This document shows, in pieces, positions 11,301 to 22,661 of a stretch of 64,000 nucleotides of DNA (within the stretch, counting starts at the first letter, position 1; every line of letters begins with the position of its first letter). Both the position numbers and the translations under genes were made by a program. This stretch comes from Carposina sasakii (taxonomy: Eukaryota; Arthropoda; Insecta; Lepidoptera; Carposinidae). The stretch covers positions 4,774,001 to 4,838,000 of the forward strand of contig CP053155.1 in NCBI GenBank assembly GCA_014607495.2, given 5' to 3'. The notes beneath the pieces are model-generated. The model saw only the letters and a list, made by a program, of their open reading frames with translations. It was not told the origin of the DNA and did not search any database.

Positions 11301-13480
11301 GTACCTCAGGTGATGCCAATGACATTTACACACATTTTAATAGGCCTGGTCTTAAAATATCATAAGTACCAACAATAGTAGATCAACATGTCCGTCCATA
11401 GGCTACGGCCTTCAAATGACCGGTGCATTCTTGAAATGGATCACTCGAAAAAAAGCAGCACGAATGTAGTTGAGTCATACTATACATTTTATCTGAAAGT
11501 CGTAGACTCTACATTAAAGGCTCAATTCGAATAAAAATGCGTTTATTTGGACTTCCTATAAACGACTTCCTATAAATATCACTAAGGTATCTTCATATCG
11601 TATACATGCTGTATTCCTGAAAACGAGTAACCAGAACTGCAGAATCATAAAATAGATCCCACGGCAACGTCAAGCGTAGCGGTAACAAATGTAAATGAAC
11701 AGTGACAAGTTAGAGAGCTTATCAGATGTAGCTGATGTATTCAGGACAACTAACATAGAGCATATACCTACATAGTTAGAATGTGGCTACCACATTTCGG
11801 TGACATAGCTATGTTATATGTATGTGGGAATTAAATGTTGTTTGGCTGATAGGTTTTAAAAAAATAAAAAATATAAGATGGCGATTACCGATAGAACGAG
11901 CAGTGTAAATTTTTGGTATTTCTTGAAATACAAGTTGAGAATTAGATATTCTTCGTTTACTCATAACCCGGTCCCACATGTATTTATGAAGAATCTGTCA
12001 TATTATGCTAGGTTATGTTTTGGACTTCAATGTTTTTTAATCGCTGTACAGCGAAACTGTGAGTTTGTATCTCAGTTTTTATTCGAAGTCATACCGTTCT
12101 TATAATTTTGACCTCAATCCATGACCTAGCTCTTTCAGATCATAACTAAAACTCTATTTAAAATTTAACTACAATATTTAAAAGTCAACAACATAATAAA
12201 AAACGCAAATTATAATTATTTTAGAAACTAATGAATATTGTGTAAAGTCTAGATAAGTGATGCAATGCAATGCAAATATTTTTTCTCAGATTTTGTGTAC
12301 AAATTGTCAGTGCGTATAATAACAAAGCTGATCTCTCTACTATTATGATATTTAGCACCTACCTAAAAATATGAATTGTATGAAGTAATTACATGTAATT
12401 ACCTAATAATTACAAAGTAACCTATTTTAACACGGCAATCTATCCGTAAGTAGGTACCATAAGATTAAGTTAGCCAAATCTGGGATCTGCAAATTCGATC
12501 TCGATCTCCTGTATAATCTAATCGCGATGCCAATAGTCTTAATGCTTAAAAACTTCACTACTGATGGTCCAAGGAGACTTGCTAGAGTGTATGGCAAGTC
12601 ATGTATAAGTGTCGGATATTCCATTAACTTAATGAACCGACCTCGCACTTTACTGTCGGAAGTCACGAGCTGGTGTAGCGACACACCTGCGAAGTTACAT
12701 CGTATTCTGGGTATTTTTCTTGACTATGACATGATTGATGATGACACGCATTGTGATCATCGAATATAAATCTCTCGTGTCGCGGTGTTTGTTACCAAAC
12801 TCCGCCGAAACGGTTTAACCGATTTCTATGAAATTTATATGTAAGTAAATTCGGTTGGTCTGACAATGTCGTAAACAATTTTTCCCTTCCACGCAATAAA
12901 CGACATTCACGTGAGCGGAGCCGTGGGCAACAGCGAGCAACAGTATGACTGTAAAATAGACAAAAAAAATTAAATAGCTTTCAGAATTACACCACATAGA
13001 GATTAGATAGATGATGATGACGGTTAGGTGATGGTCATAAGTGAGTGAATACGAATATATCCAAGCTATATTTTTGCAATGTGTCATTGTTTCAAGAGTT
13101 CATTAGATGAATTTGTTGTGCATTGTCAAACATAAGAATAGATACAGTATATTAGCACACATTAGCGGAGCTTCGAATAGGTATAGCGGCTTCTCCTTTC
13201 GTACATGTCGTAAGAGTCGATTAAGGAATTCTCATCTGTCTCCGCTATTCTGCCATTCTGGCTTACCCTTTTTCAAGAACATTACGTTTGAGGACATACA
13301 TACAGCTTGATACATATAAACAGGGCAATTTCATTTTATCCTATCTACTTAGAGATGATAAGATCTGTATAATTGTACAGAATTAATGCACAGTTTTCTT
13401 AGTGACATTGCACCACCAACGTCTCCCATTTCTCTGAAATATCTCCATCGTCTGCGACAGTAATTACTGTTGCACCATAA
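11300..13480. other. intergenic stretch with family G and family F fragments
   Basis: Family G pieces lie at about 11611-11745 and, inverted, at 11780-11820. A decayed family F piece is at about 12785-12925 and an inverted family G piece at about 13178-13265. No exon was found. Confidence 0.45.
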
Positions 13481-13491
13481 ATAACCTAGAC

Positions 13492-13671
13492 CAGGGGTTC
13501 CCAATTTTTTTTCCAAGGAACCCTAATTGATTAACGGAACCCTACTTTGGTAACTACTTCGGTGCGCGCGAACAACGTTGGTCACGGAACGTGTGATAAT
13601 ATTTTTACGGAACCCTTGCGGCCCTTTCACGGAAACCCAGGGTTCCGCGGACCACCTTTCGGGAACCGCTG
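13492..13671. mobile_element. hAT-like MITE, 180 bp, 8-bp TSD
   Basis: The element begins CAGGGGTTCCCAA and ends CGGGAACCGCTG, terminal repeats of the hAT type. It is flanked by the 8-bp direct repeat ACCTAGAC at 13484-13491 and 13672-13679. There is no ORF, so it is non-autonomous. The 8-bp duplication and CAG start fit the hAT superfamily. Confidence 0.9.
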
Positions 13672-13689
13672 ACCTAGACTATAATTAAA

Positions 13690-14204
13690 CCATATCAGAT
13701 CATGCAAAACAGCGTGATATTAAATACCACATTTTTTATAGTATCATTTAAGTTCCTTTTAAAGGATTTTTATACGATCGATAACTGGTTGTTATTCGTG
13801 TAAAAAGGCGTTAAATCAATAAGCTGTTTTTTTTATTTCCTTTAATACATACTTCACTCATCGATCATTAAAAATGTATGTAAATACCGAGTGTATAATT
13901 AAGATGTTGGCAAAGATTTCAGCCGTATATTTAATCATCTCACTCACCTATAATTAATGGTTGATGAAGATTGAAAAACAATGTAACAATGTCTTTCTTT
14001 GCTGTAACTAAAGTTCACAAAAATATTGTGATTTTGGATACCTAGTATAAACTACTCTTTAAGGGCTCTTACATGCCGGTTCTAACCGGCTAGCACTAGG
14101 TGTAGCCGACCACAGGCGGTTAAAATTAGCTGTATCCTATTCATCCTCGATTGATGAGACTCGGATTCGTTAAGCAAATGAATGATAAAATATATACATT
14201 TACA
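13690..14204. other. intergenic stretch, no gene seen
   Basis: AT-rich sequence without recognisable features. Confidence 0.5.
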
Positions 14205-14430
14205 GACGGCTGTTTTCCTGACATGGGGTAGCCAGCATTGCAGGATCACAAAGGAGATCCCAAAGCCACGTTTAACATAGCTAATACAGATGTAAATTAT
14301 CTGTGACAAGTTGCTAGCTTATCGCCTGAGAGAGTGCCCGAGTTCCTATGTCGACTCTTACGACATGCAAAAAAGCGATGGTATTCCAGTAAAGCATCGT
14401 ATCAGCACAGCACCGATGAATCTATTCTAC
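14205..14430 (+). repeat. family G dispersed repeat, long copy
   Basis: This copy shows the family layout: a GGGGTAGCCAG line, GCAGGATCACAAAGGAGATCC, CACGTTTAACATAG, GACAAGTTGCTAGCTTATCG, GTCGACTCTTACGACATGCA and a CATCGTATCAGCACAG end. Related copies lie at about 11611, 44993, 45325, 47975, 50380, 54558, 57345 and 59715, and inverted at 34628. No ORF. It is probably a non-autonomous retroelement; the class is unknown. Confidence 0.6.
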
Positions 14431-14952
14431 AAATTTATTGTCTGTTGGCTGGCGATGACATTATGTAACTGCCTTCAGTTATTGGAGCAACAACTATAAA
14501 ACTCAGAAGCAATTTTAATCGGCTGGTCATTAATAAACCTCAAGGACCATCAAATGAATAATGACCACCAAAGTAATGTTTATTTCGCAAATTAAAACTC
14601 ATCTTACTTCGCAACGAGTTAAAAATATCTGACATTGTTAAAAAGCATCCTTATTTATTGGCTACTTGCGCTCGTAATCTTTGTAAATCTGCAATTTACT
14701 TCGTAAAATGCAATTTCATATTTAAGATGGTGCACCGATATGCATCCCCGTATTTTATGTTATTGCCATCCAATGAATATATTAAATAAAATGGATAAAA
14801 ACAATCTTACAATGGCTTCTTTATCGATAAGTTTAAACATTGGAGCTATATTAAAATATAGCTTAGCCTTGTAAAAGCCAGTCAAAATAGCACGATAGAG
14901 GGGTCAACCTGTTAACCTAAAACCAAAGCTGTAAACTTATTTATCAAGTAGT
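14431..14952. other. intergenic stretch, no gene seen
   Basis: AT-rich sequence without recognisable features. Confidence 0.5.
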
Positions 14953-14963
14953 AGATATGTCTT

Positions 14964-15224
14964 TGGCCGCGTGGTGCCGGCAGAGTAGAATACGTACCAC
15001 CCCATGTCTGTCCGTGGGTATCGTACAAGGCGATTAAGGGTTTCCGGGAGGTTGACAGCAGCGCCTCCCGTGTTGACAACATAGTCCAAAATACAAACTG
15101 CGGTCACCAACCCGCCTGCCCAGCGTGGTGACTATGGGCAAATACCCCCCATGGCAGTCTTGTGGCGTGCCCCGGGGGAAGCCTACGTCCAGCAGTGGAC
15201 TGTAATAGGCTGATGATGATGATG
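14964..15224 (+). mobile_element. family S SINE, full length (261 bp), 11-bp TSD
   Basis: The copy starts at the family head (TGGCCGCGTGGTGCCGGCAG) and ends in TGATGATGATGATG. It is flanked by AGATATGTCTT at 14953-14963 and 15225-15235. The interior line AACTGCGGTCACCAACCCGC is shared with the copies at 9652, 31815 and 53507. Open frames across it on the minus strand are by-products of the repeat. Confidence 0.85.
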
Positions 15225-15355
15225 AGATATGTCTTAAAACTAACGTTCTCGACTTTCGAAGATGATTCAACCAAAAGTCTCATTTATAAATCAAGATCTA
15301 ACGTGGCAATGATCTAATATTCGAGATTATCTAAGTTTCTAATACTTCCATAATG

Positions 15356-15504
15356 TTAAAGTTTATCAACGAAATTAACGATAGATTTAATTTTATAAAG
15401 GAGGTGAGTAAGAATAGCGGATTGTTCCCGTTCAATTCTTTTTCCCGTGACTTTACTTTTTGGTACTAATTTTGGTTTTATTAATTTTATTTGACTTCTT
15501 AAAC
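15356..15504 (-). CDS. possible small terminal exon (low confidence)
   Basis: On the minus strand a strong acceptor-like site (TTTTATTTGTATTGTTATAG, ending at 15505) precedes 149 bp open to a TAA stop. The frame is basic and Lys/Ile-rich (KLIKPKLVPKSKVTGKRIER within). Upstream in the same frame an ATG at 15586 begins MATVTITFLLCIVV, which resembles a signal peptide, so an unspliced 76-residue secreted peptide is another reading. In AT-rich DNA a frame of this length can also arise by chance. Confidence 0.25.
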
Positions 15505-15599
15505 CTATAACAATACAAATAAAATGAAAATTGATTGAGTCTGATACTACTATACAGAGAAGGAAAGTGATCGTGACTGTAGCCATTGAAATAGTTTTC

Positions 15600-16440
15600 T
15601 AAATCGTAAAGTTAGATTTTTTGTGAAATTCAATCTAGAGGTACCTACTATGTCCGTGACTTGTGGGTCTACCACGAGTATTGCGACTGACTAGTTGCTT
15701 TGATATTCTCTATGATATGAACAGAAGTTTTTAATCTATCGGACAAACAAGGTATTGAAGGTTTCGAGGACCCTATGCGAAGACCCTAAGACAACCTCAC
15801 CTGTATGCAGTATAGTTGTTTAGGCATTCTCCACACTATATGAAAAAAAAATGTGATTTCGAATCTCAAATTTTGTGGACAGATATAGTGGGATATTTTT
15901 ATAGACTTTCGACGATACTTACTTTTGTATGAACGTATAGGTATATTATAGTCTAGTACCTACCTGTTTACCTATAAACTACTTACGTAACTACGTTCGC
16001 GATCGTAGAAGCGTAAAATTTATAGTAGTTGGACCTCATAGAGTTATAATAGGTAACTATACTATACTTATCATCAGTATTGTAAGGTTGGCCTTGTTAT
16101 ATGCAACATAATGCAGCTGACAATTTTTTAAATGTAATATTTGTGAAATATTAATAAGTTACCATTACAGTGCAACCGTAACTAAATATACAGGAAAAGG
16201 GTTTTTCTTTTCACCATTTTCTGTAACTCAACCGGTTTAACTATAATTTGAATAGGTATATACTTTTTGGTTAGAACCAAGCCCTAGTATAATTTACGTA
16301 GGTAGGTAGGTATCTTGCAAAAGCAATGCGAAAGCAAAATTTCCAATATCGGGCTTAACTCTACAATAACAAAAGGATGTTATGAAATTAGCCCACTATA
16401 TGTTAGAGACCTACCTATCTACTTTATTTTTTATTTATTA
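15600..16440. other. intergenic stretch, no gene seen
   Basis: AT-rich. The line AATGTGATTTCGAATCTCAAA near 15845 resembles the interior of the M2 MITE family and may be a decayed copy. Confidence 0.4.
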
Positions 16441-16580
16441 ACAGCCAATTTTTATACGAGAGATCAAAAAGAATCTCGGATTCTTTTATTCCTAATATGA
16501 AATTTTGTATGAAAACAATTGAAGAATAAATCCGAGATATGCGAAAAATCTCTCAAGATCAGTTATAGAAATTGGCAGTT
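16441..16580. mobile_element. family M3 foldback MITE, about 140 bp
   Basis: The ends ACAGCCAATTTTTATA and TATAGAAATTGGCAGT are inverted. Inside, GAGATCAAAAAGAATCTCGG and the AAAAATCTCTCAAGATCAG line match the copy at 26864-26981. No ORF. Confidence 0.65.
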
Positions 16581-16800
16581 TGTCATTTATTTCGTGTAAT
16601 TGTTCAACACATATTTTGTTAGTAGTTTCTTAATCTATGTTAGTAGTAGGTAGTATGTATTCATTCCATATTCATGCATACACACATACACAAATATACC
16701 TAATACTTTGAAACTCGAAAAGTCGAAATCAATGTTTATTTTCAGTGTGTTATAAACATTAGTTGATTGTAAGAAGTGTTTAGCAATTTCTCCACAAGTA

Positions 16801-17025
16801 CTATATACATACATACATATAATTACGCCTTTATCCCTTACGGGGTAGGCAGAGTACCAAGGGCCGATAGAACCATATGGTGTCACTTCTGACCAATTTT
16901 GAGGGTTTAGTTGAGATGTACAAGTTCGGTTAGTAGTGACAGGTGGTCAGCCCTACAAAATACCAAGACCCTCTTGTCCCTCTAACTACTGACTTGTACA
17001 GTATGCCCGGGAAAAATCATGTGAT
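16801..17025 (+). repeat. dispersed repeat, CCTTTATCCCTTACGGGGTA type
   Basis: A TACATACATACATA run leads into ACGCCTTTATCCCTTACGGG and GTAGGCAGAG, then a TGTACAAGTTCGG and GACTTGTACAGTATGC inverted pair. I recall this line as a common lepidopteran repeat. Only one copy is present here, so the call rests on memory. Confidence 0.45.
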
Positions 17026-17049
17026 TTCGAGGCTTATATTTTTTTTCAC

Positions 17050-18540
17050 TCCCAGAGCAGCATAGAAGAAATCACAATTCATCATAAAATAATAAAGTTA
17101 TTACGTAGGTAGTAGCTGTTTTCATTGCATTTCCTTTAACATAGGTACCTTATTAAGATAATTAGAGATCCAGAGGTAACAACAACAGTAAATAGATGCC
17201 TTCGCATATGCTACTATTTCTTAATAATGTAATGAGTTATGAGTAATAAAGGTCTAAATTCTAAAAATACCACTGTGGACCTTGAGCCGATTTTCGAGGT
17301 CTAGATTGTGTACGGAAATAAGACAAACGATCATTAATTATAGGGATGGACCTTACATTATCATATCTGTGCCTATACTCGATTCGGAAACTCAAAATAC
17401 AACGTGTTTTGCGCTCATAACAAACTACAATACATAGTATAATCAAATAAGTAGTTTATCTTCCTAAAAAGTGCCTAAATAGGATAATTAATTGGATAAT
17501 AACGTACGTCAATATTACATTTTGAGCCTACTCCATTTATTGCTGAATCAATGTATTCATATATATGATAACATATATTTTCATAAAAATATTAGTTTGA
17601 ATTAGCTACTGCTCCTACGCTACAACGGCGTTTGCATGTATGTTATAAAATAAAGAATTCTATGGCCCTACAAATGGATCGATTTATTTATTCAAAAATA
17701 TCAAAAACATCAATAACGAATGTTAAAAAGGGCCAAGGTCAATCCCGAATTTGTGTGGCCAAGGTCATTCACGACTAAAGTCGTTTAACTAAACTACCAG
17801 AATCTAACAAAGTGAGGCTGTACTTGATCGTCCTCCAAGCTTCCGTAAGCAGTAATTAGATCTATTTCGAAACCCTTCCTCGCATTCACTGTCGTAACAA
17901 TCGGAGATGGGCCGATAGCTTTGTTCCTATCCTGTACAATGGCCGACTAGATTCTGTTTGTCTACTCGACTACTTGCTTCTGATTGGGCGGTGTAGATTA
18001 ATTTTGGTAGAGTCAAGGTGCGCTTGCTATGATAGTGATCAATTTCACGGATTGTTGATTAAATTTTCAGTTGTTTTAATTTTGAATCTTAATGGTAATT
18101 CAAAGTTTTAGCCAAAAAATCTGATTATCCTAATCTATGGGACTATTTATTAAGTACTTACAGGTTACGTTATAGGTAGGTTCGAAATTTGTTCATACGT
18201 AGAGATGACTTTTGGCGTAGGTAGAGAACGCCTTAAAATTTTTGTGTGTAATGACTTAATATTCATAATTATTATACCTAAGGGTCACGATAAAAACAAC
18301 ATAATAACACATTAAACGCCATTAATTAATATTAAATTACAATTACCCGCATAAATACGTCAATCTTGTTCTTCCTCATCCATAAAAATTGTTAAAATTA
18401 TTTTTTTGATAACTTCGACCTCAATAATTCACAACTAGCACGACCTTCAAGGAGGGAGAACCGGATAAAAATGACGTAACGTTCCAAATTCAAATCCCTA
18501 AAGGCATTCCAGTCATTTTTATCTACCCTCCTTTCCTTGC
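17050..18540. other. intergenic or intronic stretch, no exon seen
   Basis: No coding exon is seen. The last 30 bp form the pyrimidine-rich acceptor of the exon at 18543, so part of this stretch is presumably an intron of that gene. Confidence 0.45.
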
Positions 18541-18542
18541 AG

Positions 18543-18802
18543 GTGTGCAGGAGTTGGCCAGACAGAATAAAATAACCAAACAGATTCTAGAGGCGTTTAT
18601 ACACAAGCGCCTGGGGAAGAACAATATACGACCTCCTTCAATACAAGAGATACTGCCAGTAAAGAGGATGGTTGGCACTGGTGTGGACGTTTTGGAGGAG
18701 GCGGAACATGATGCCCAAGAGGAGACGGAAGACAGCCTGCAGAGTGTGGAGAGCGAGCAGATAAACTCCATTTATTCGGATTTAGAAGGCATGTATCTAT
18801 GA
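18543..18802 (+). CDS. terminal coding exon of an unidentified gene
   Basis: A strong acceptor (ACCCTCCTTTCCTTGCAG) is followed by 260 bp open to a TGA at 18800-18802. The exon enters with two bases of a split codon and then reads VQELARQNKITKQILEAF and on through about 85 residues. The amino half looks helical and basic; the carboxyl half is very acidic (EEAEHDAQEETEDS), followed by a Ser/Glu-rich end. Base composition is richer in G and C than the flanks, as for real coding sequence. I cannot identify the family, and no upstream exon could be found with confidence between 7.7 and 18.5 kb. Confidence 0.6.
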
Positions 18803-18981
18803 TTATAGCTATACCTTATATAATATAGGCAAGGACTAACACCCCGAGGGCTCTGTCGGGACCCGATTTCGATTTCTTGCAGTTTTTTCGATGAGTCATA
18901 AGTTCGCAGTGAAAGCAGAGCTAAAAAAAACAATTACACAAATATAGACATTAGATGAAACATTAAAAAAAAGTATAGATA

Positions 18982-19259
18982 TACAGGATGTAACAGAAAG
19001 GGTACGTTAAGCGAAAAGCTATGTAAATAGCCCACTATAGAAACCCTATTTCCAAAATTTGAGACTCGAAACCACATGTTTATTTTTTAAGATTGTATGA
19101 ACCTTCCTGAGTTCTTTAGGAATTCTCCATACTAGATATTTGTAAAAATAAACATGTGAATCATTTGATTTCGAGTCTGAAATTTTGTAGTTAGGTTCCT
19201 TTTAGTAGGCTATTTACATAGCTTTTCGCTTAACATACCCCTTTTGTTACATCCTGTAT
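18982..19259. mobile_element. family M2 MITE, about 278 bp, long TIRs
   Basis: It begins TACAGGATGTAACAGAAAGG and ends in the inverted counterpart CTTTTGTTACATCCTGTA. The inverted arms run on through TTAAGCGAAAAGCTATGTAA, about 60 bp in all. Copies lie at 28002-28235 and 57431-57684. TA at the ends suggests a Tc1/mariner-like target. Confidence 0.8.
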
Positions 19260-19334
19260 AATATAAATACCAAGGACGGTAGGTAAAATAATAAAAAATT
19301 TAAATGTTATTAACTAAGTACCTACTTACTCACA

Positions 19335-19896
19335 TACTATTATAGTAATTATGTTGATCTGATTTTGATTTTATTTCTCTTTTTTATTGAAAGCTGTAGA
19401 ATAGTGTATTCTTTATTTGCTCAAAACTGGTAGAAAAGATAAAAATAATTAAATAATAAAGCAGTCAAAGTATATTAGGGAATAATATAAAAAATACCTG
19501 CGTAAGGAAAATTACTATAAATTCAAAAATACTCACGTATTTTTTATATTTTTTTACATATTTTTGCTATGCCTTATTACCTACAGACGTTTTGAATTAA
19601 TTGATTATTAATTTGATACTATTATAGTAATTATGTTGATCTGATTTTTATTTTATTTCTCTTTTTTATTGAAAGCTGTAGAATAGTGTATTCTTTATTT
19701 GCTCAAAACTGGTAGAAAAGATAAAAATAATTAAATAATAAAGCAGTCAAAGTATATTAGGGAATAATATAAAAATACCTGCGTAAGGAAAATTACTATA
19801 AATTCAAAAATACTAACGTATTTTTTATATTTTTTTACATATTTTTGCTATGCCTTATTACCTACAGACGTTTTGAATTAATTAATTATTAATTGG
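19335..19896. repeat. two-copy tandem duplication, 282-bp unit
   Basis: Unit 1 is 19335-19616 and unit 2 is 19617 to about 19896, in direct orientation. I see only a handful of differences, for example GATTTTGATT against GATTTTTATT, one missing A, and ACTCACG against ACTAACG. The near identity shows a recent event. No coding content. Confidence 0.85.
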
Positions 19897-20260
19897 ATTG
19901 AATCTTAATTAATATAAAGCTAATAAGTAAAAGTAGATAGGTGAAATGGCGGTCAAACTAATTAATAGTTTGGACTATTAATTAATATGCATTTATTTGA
20001 TTTATTTACACCAAAATCGCCAAATAAGTATATTAAGAACTTGTGATAGGCAAGTAGGGACCTATTTTAAATATTAATAAGTAGGTATATGTACTTACTT
20101 AACTTTTTTAAAGTAAGTACCTACCTATATCAATTTGCTATTAGGTACTTTAATTCAAAATTATTAGCGATACCTTTCATTTATTAATTATTGAACATCA
20201 ATCAAAAAAGACGATAAATATATCTAAAAGAAATCTATTTCATACTTAATAATTAATAAC

Positions 20261-20547
20261 ATTAGTAAAGTTTATATTAATGGAGAAGTGTTTTTATAAA
20301 TTTATCTTAGTCAAGATATTATATATTATAAAATTATTAATAAAGAAATTAATAATTTTTTAATAAAATTATTAATATAAAAGCTTTACTAATTATAAAA
20401 TTATTAATAAAGAAATGGAAAAAATTCTTCACCCGGGTGGGAATCGAACCCACGACCTCTGCATTCCGCGTGCCAGCGCTCTCACGACTGGCACGCGGAA
20501 TGCAGAGGTCGTGGGTTCGATTAATAATTTTATAATTAGTAAAGTTT
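20261..20547. mobile_element. family T tRNA-bearing insertion, inverted, 13-bp TSD
   Basis: ATTAGTAAAGTTT occurs at 20261-20273 and 20535-20547. Between them lies a family T sequence in minus orientation, then a short plus-oriented part. A tRNA-like half is present twice as 35-bp perfect inverted arms (20442-20476 and 20488-20522) around an 11-nt loop. The outer arms 20384-20407 and 20521-20544 also pair. In the minus-oriented part the family tail runs straight into the family's other end (CTTAGTCAAGATATTATATA), a head-to-tail junction. Confidence 0.75.
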
Positions 20548-20549
20548 GT

Positions 20550-21890
20550 TTCAAGCTGTAATGCGGTATATGTAGGTATGTGAAATATTTCTCAGTCCAC
20601 CTACCTACTATCGCTATCAGATCGCTAATCAAACTTCTTGCAACATTGTAAATTTTAGAGATGGGACTAAAATAGAATAGATCCATACATAATATTAATA
20701 GCAATTAGTAAAAACAGAGACGTATTTATAGTGCAATTACTAAAAGCATAGATGAAAATATAATCCTTAGCGACATAAGGCAGGACGGCTCAATTCGCCG
20801 CCGTAAATGCCGGCTTCGCGTTAATCCGACATTACCGGGAAAACGGAAGTTTGTAGGGCTGCCATCAATCAAATAAAAGACGTTGTACATTCTCTATATA
20901 ACTATGGTAAGGCACTTTAGTGTCCAATGTTTGTGTGTATAAAGAATATAAGACTAATGAGTTGGGTAAGAAATAGGGATATTATCATGACTAAGGATAT
21001 TAGGTATACCTTACCTACTAGGCTTGCCCCAAACACAACCTCGCCTATGCTTACGAACCACGTTGACTATTAAGCCATGTTTCACGTGATGAGCCGAAAT
21101 TTCACGAAATTGGTTAAATAAATAAAGCGAGGAAAGGCAACAAATAACAGACTTTATGTTATTGTCAATTAATTTGCATTTATAATATTAGTTGGGATTA
21201 GGTACGGCACGCCCCATATAATTATGCCCTTGGATCTGGTGTCTCTAGACCTAGCTAATAATAGGTATAGATAGCTAAATACATACATACGTCGAAATAA
21301 TTTTACTAAATTACTTTTATGGTAATTTTTTATAACGTCATATATCTTGCTGATGGCTATCTTGATCTATGCTTTAGGGAATCATCAATATTTACCATAT
21401 TTATCTTTCTACAAAAAAAATCTATTCCCAAGATACGTAAAGTTAAAAAAAATTACCGTGCCAACCCTATGCATGAAAAGTGCAAAAGGGGCATCATCAG
21501 TGCGCACTGACCTATTTCCCATTCCCTACTTGCGAGGGAGGACTTTACCAGTTACCTCGCTATAGAAACCTTTTAAACACTTAGGTTTACCTGGATTCTG
21601 TCTGGATCCCTCGTTTACAAGCCATTTGATATTTAGAAAAAAAAATCAGCTTTATGGTTCGGGTTTTATCATTCTAAAGTTAGTACGAGTAGGGATTTGG
21701 TATCTCCTCTTAGGAAGTACGAGTACCTACACCTACATAAAATATTTTCTTCGAGAGCTTAAAATTTTGTCTATTCCTATGACACAAAATTGTAAAGGTG
21801 TTTTAAACAGGTTTCAAAGTTTTCCTGTGAAAACTGTCTGAAAATAATTTAGGTTTGAACATGGGTTTGATAACATTATTAGTATAAATT
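20550..21890. other. intergenic stretch, no gene seen
   Basis: AT-rich. Short frames near 21319-21565 show no family resemblance or splice support. Confidence 0.45.
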
Positions 21891-21894
21891 ACGC

Positions 21895-21931
21895 CTCGTA
21901 CCTATAAAGATCATGTCTTTATAGGTACGAG
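21895..21931. repeat. perfect 16-bp hairpin, 5-nt loop
   Basis: CTCGTACCTATAAAGA at 21895-21910 is the exact reverse complement of 21916-21931, with TCATG between. Confidence 0.6.
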
Positions 21932-21945
21932 CTAAAAATATGATA

Positions 21946-22318
21946 TACAGGGTGATTTTTGGTCGTCAACGTTTCCGAAAACTACGGAATCTCCTCATCA
22001 TCACGATCATTTTTCTCCATGGAAGCATACCTGGGAAGTGTCTGGTTTCCAAAATATTAGGGTCCAAAGTTGAGTAAATAGACTGCGTTTTTCTGCATAA
22101 ATGCACATAGACGCGCGTAGCAGGATTTTTTCACGAAAAATAATTAATATCTGTCTATAAAAAAACTAACATAAACACTAGACACTATAAATTTCGCACG
22201 ATCAAGGAATTTAAATTTTTTTTTTCAAAAAAAGCATTTTTTTTGGCATAAACTTACTTTATTTCATGTATAGAATACGTAACCTTCGTTAAAGGTAGCC
22301 ACAAAAAAACATCCTGTA
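21946..22318 (-). mobile_element. family M1 MITE, about 370 bp
   Basis: The ends are TACAGGGTGA and ACATCCTGTA. The interior has ACGGAATCTCCTCATCATCA and CATAAACTTACTTTATTTCA, shared with copies at 32878, 43450 and 56495. The last two are in the opposite orientation. No ORF; TA ends suggest a Tc1/mariner-like target. Confidence 0.75.
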
Positions 22319-22661
22319 TGTTGCATTATTGTGCATAGTACAATACATGTGTATGTGATCAGCGTAGTCTCAAGGTCCATAAACTCAAAAATCCTTGACT
22401 AGACACCCTTAGCCTTGAAAACTGGTTTCAAAAGAACCCCGATAAAACCTATGCCTAAAAATATCTGAACCCTCAAAGGTCTCTACAGTAGAGACCTTGT
22501 CCTTTCTCGGTCAATAGCATAAACAGTGTACCAAATGTTGAATATTATAGATTGGGGCAATAAATATTGAATTTCAATACGGGAGTGTACCTGCTTGTGT
22601 TGCAGGTGTACCCACTATATCAACGCATTTATCACTGTTTTATTCGTAGCAATTTTAGTTG

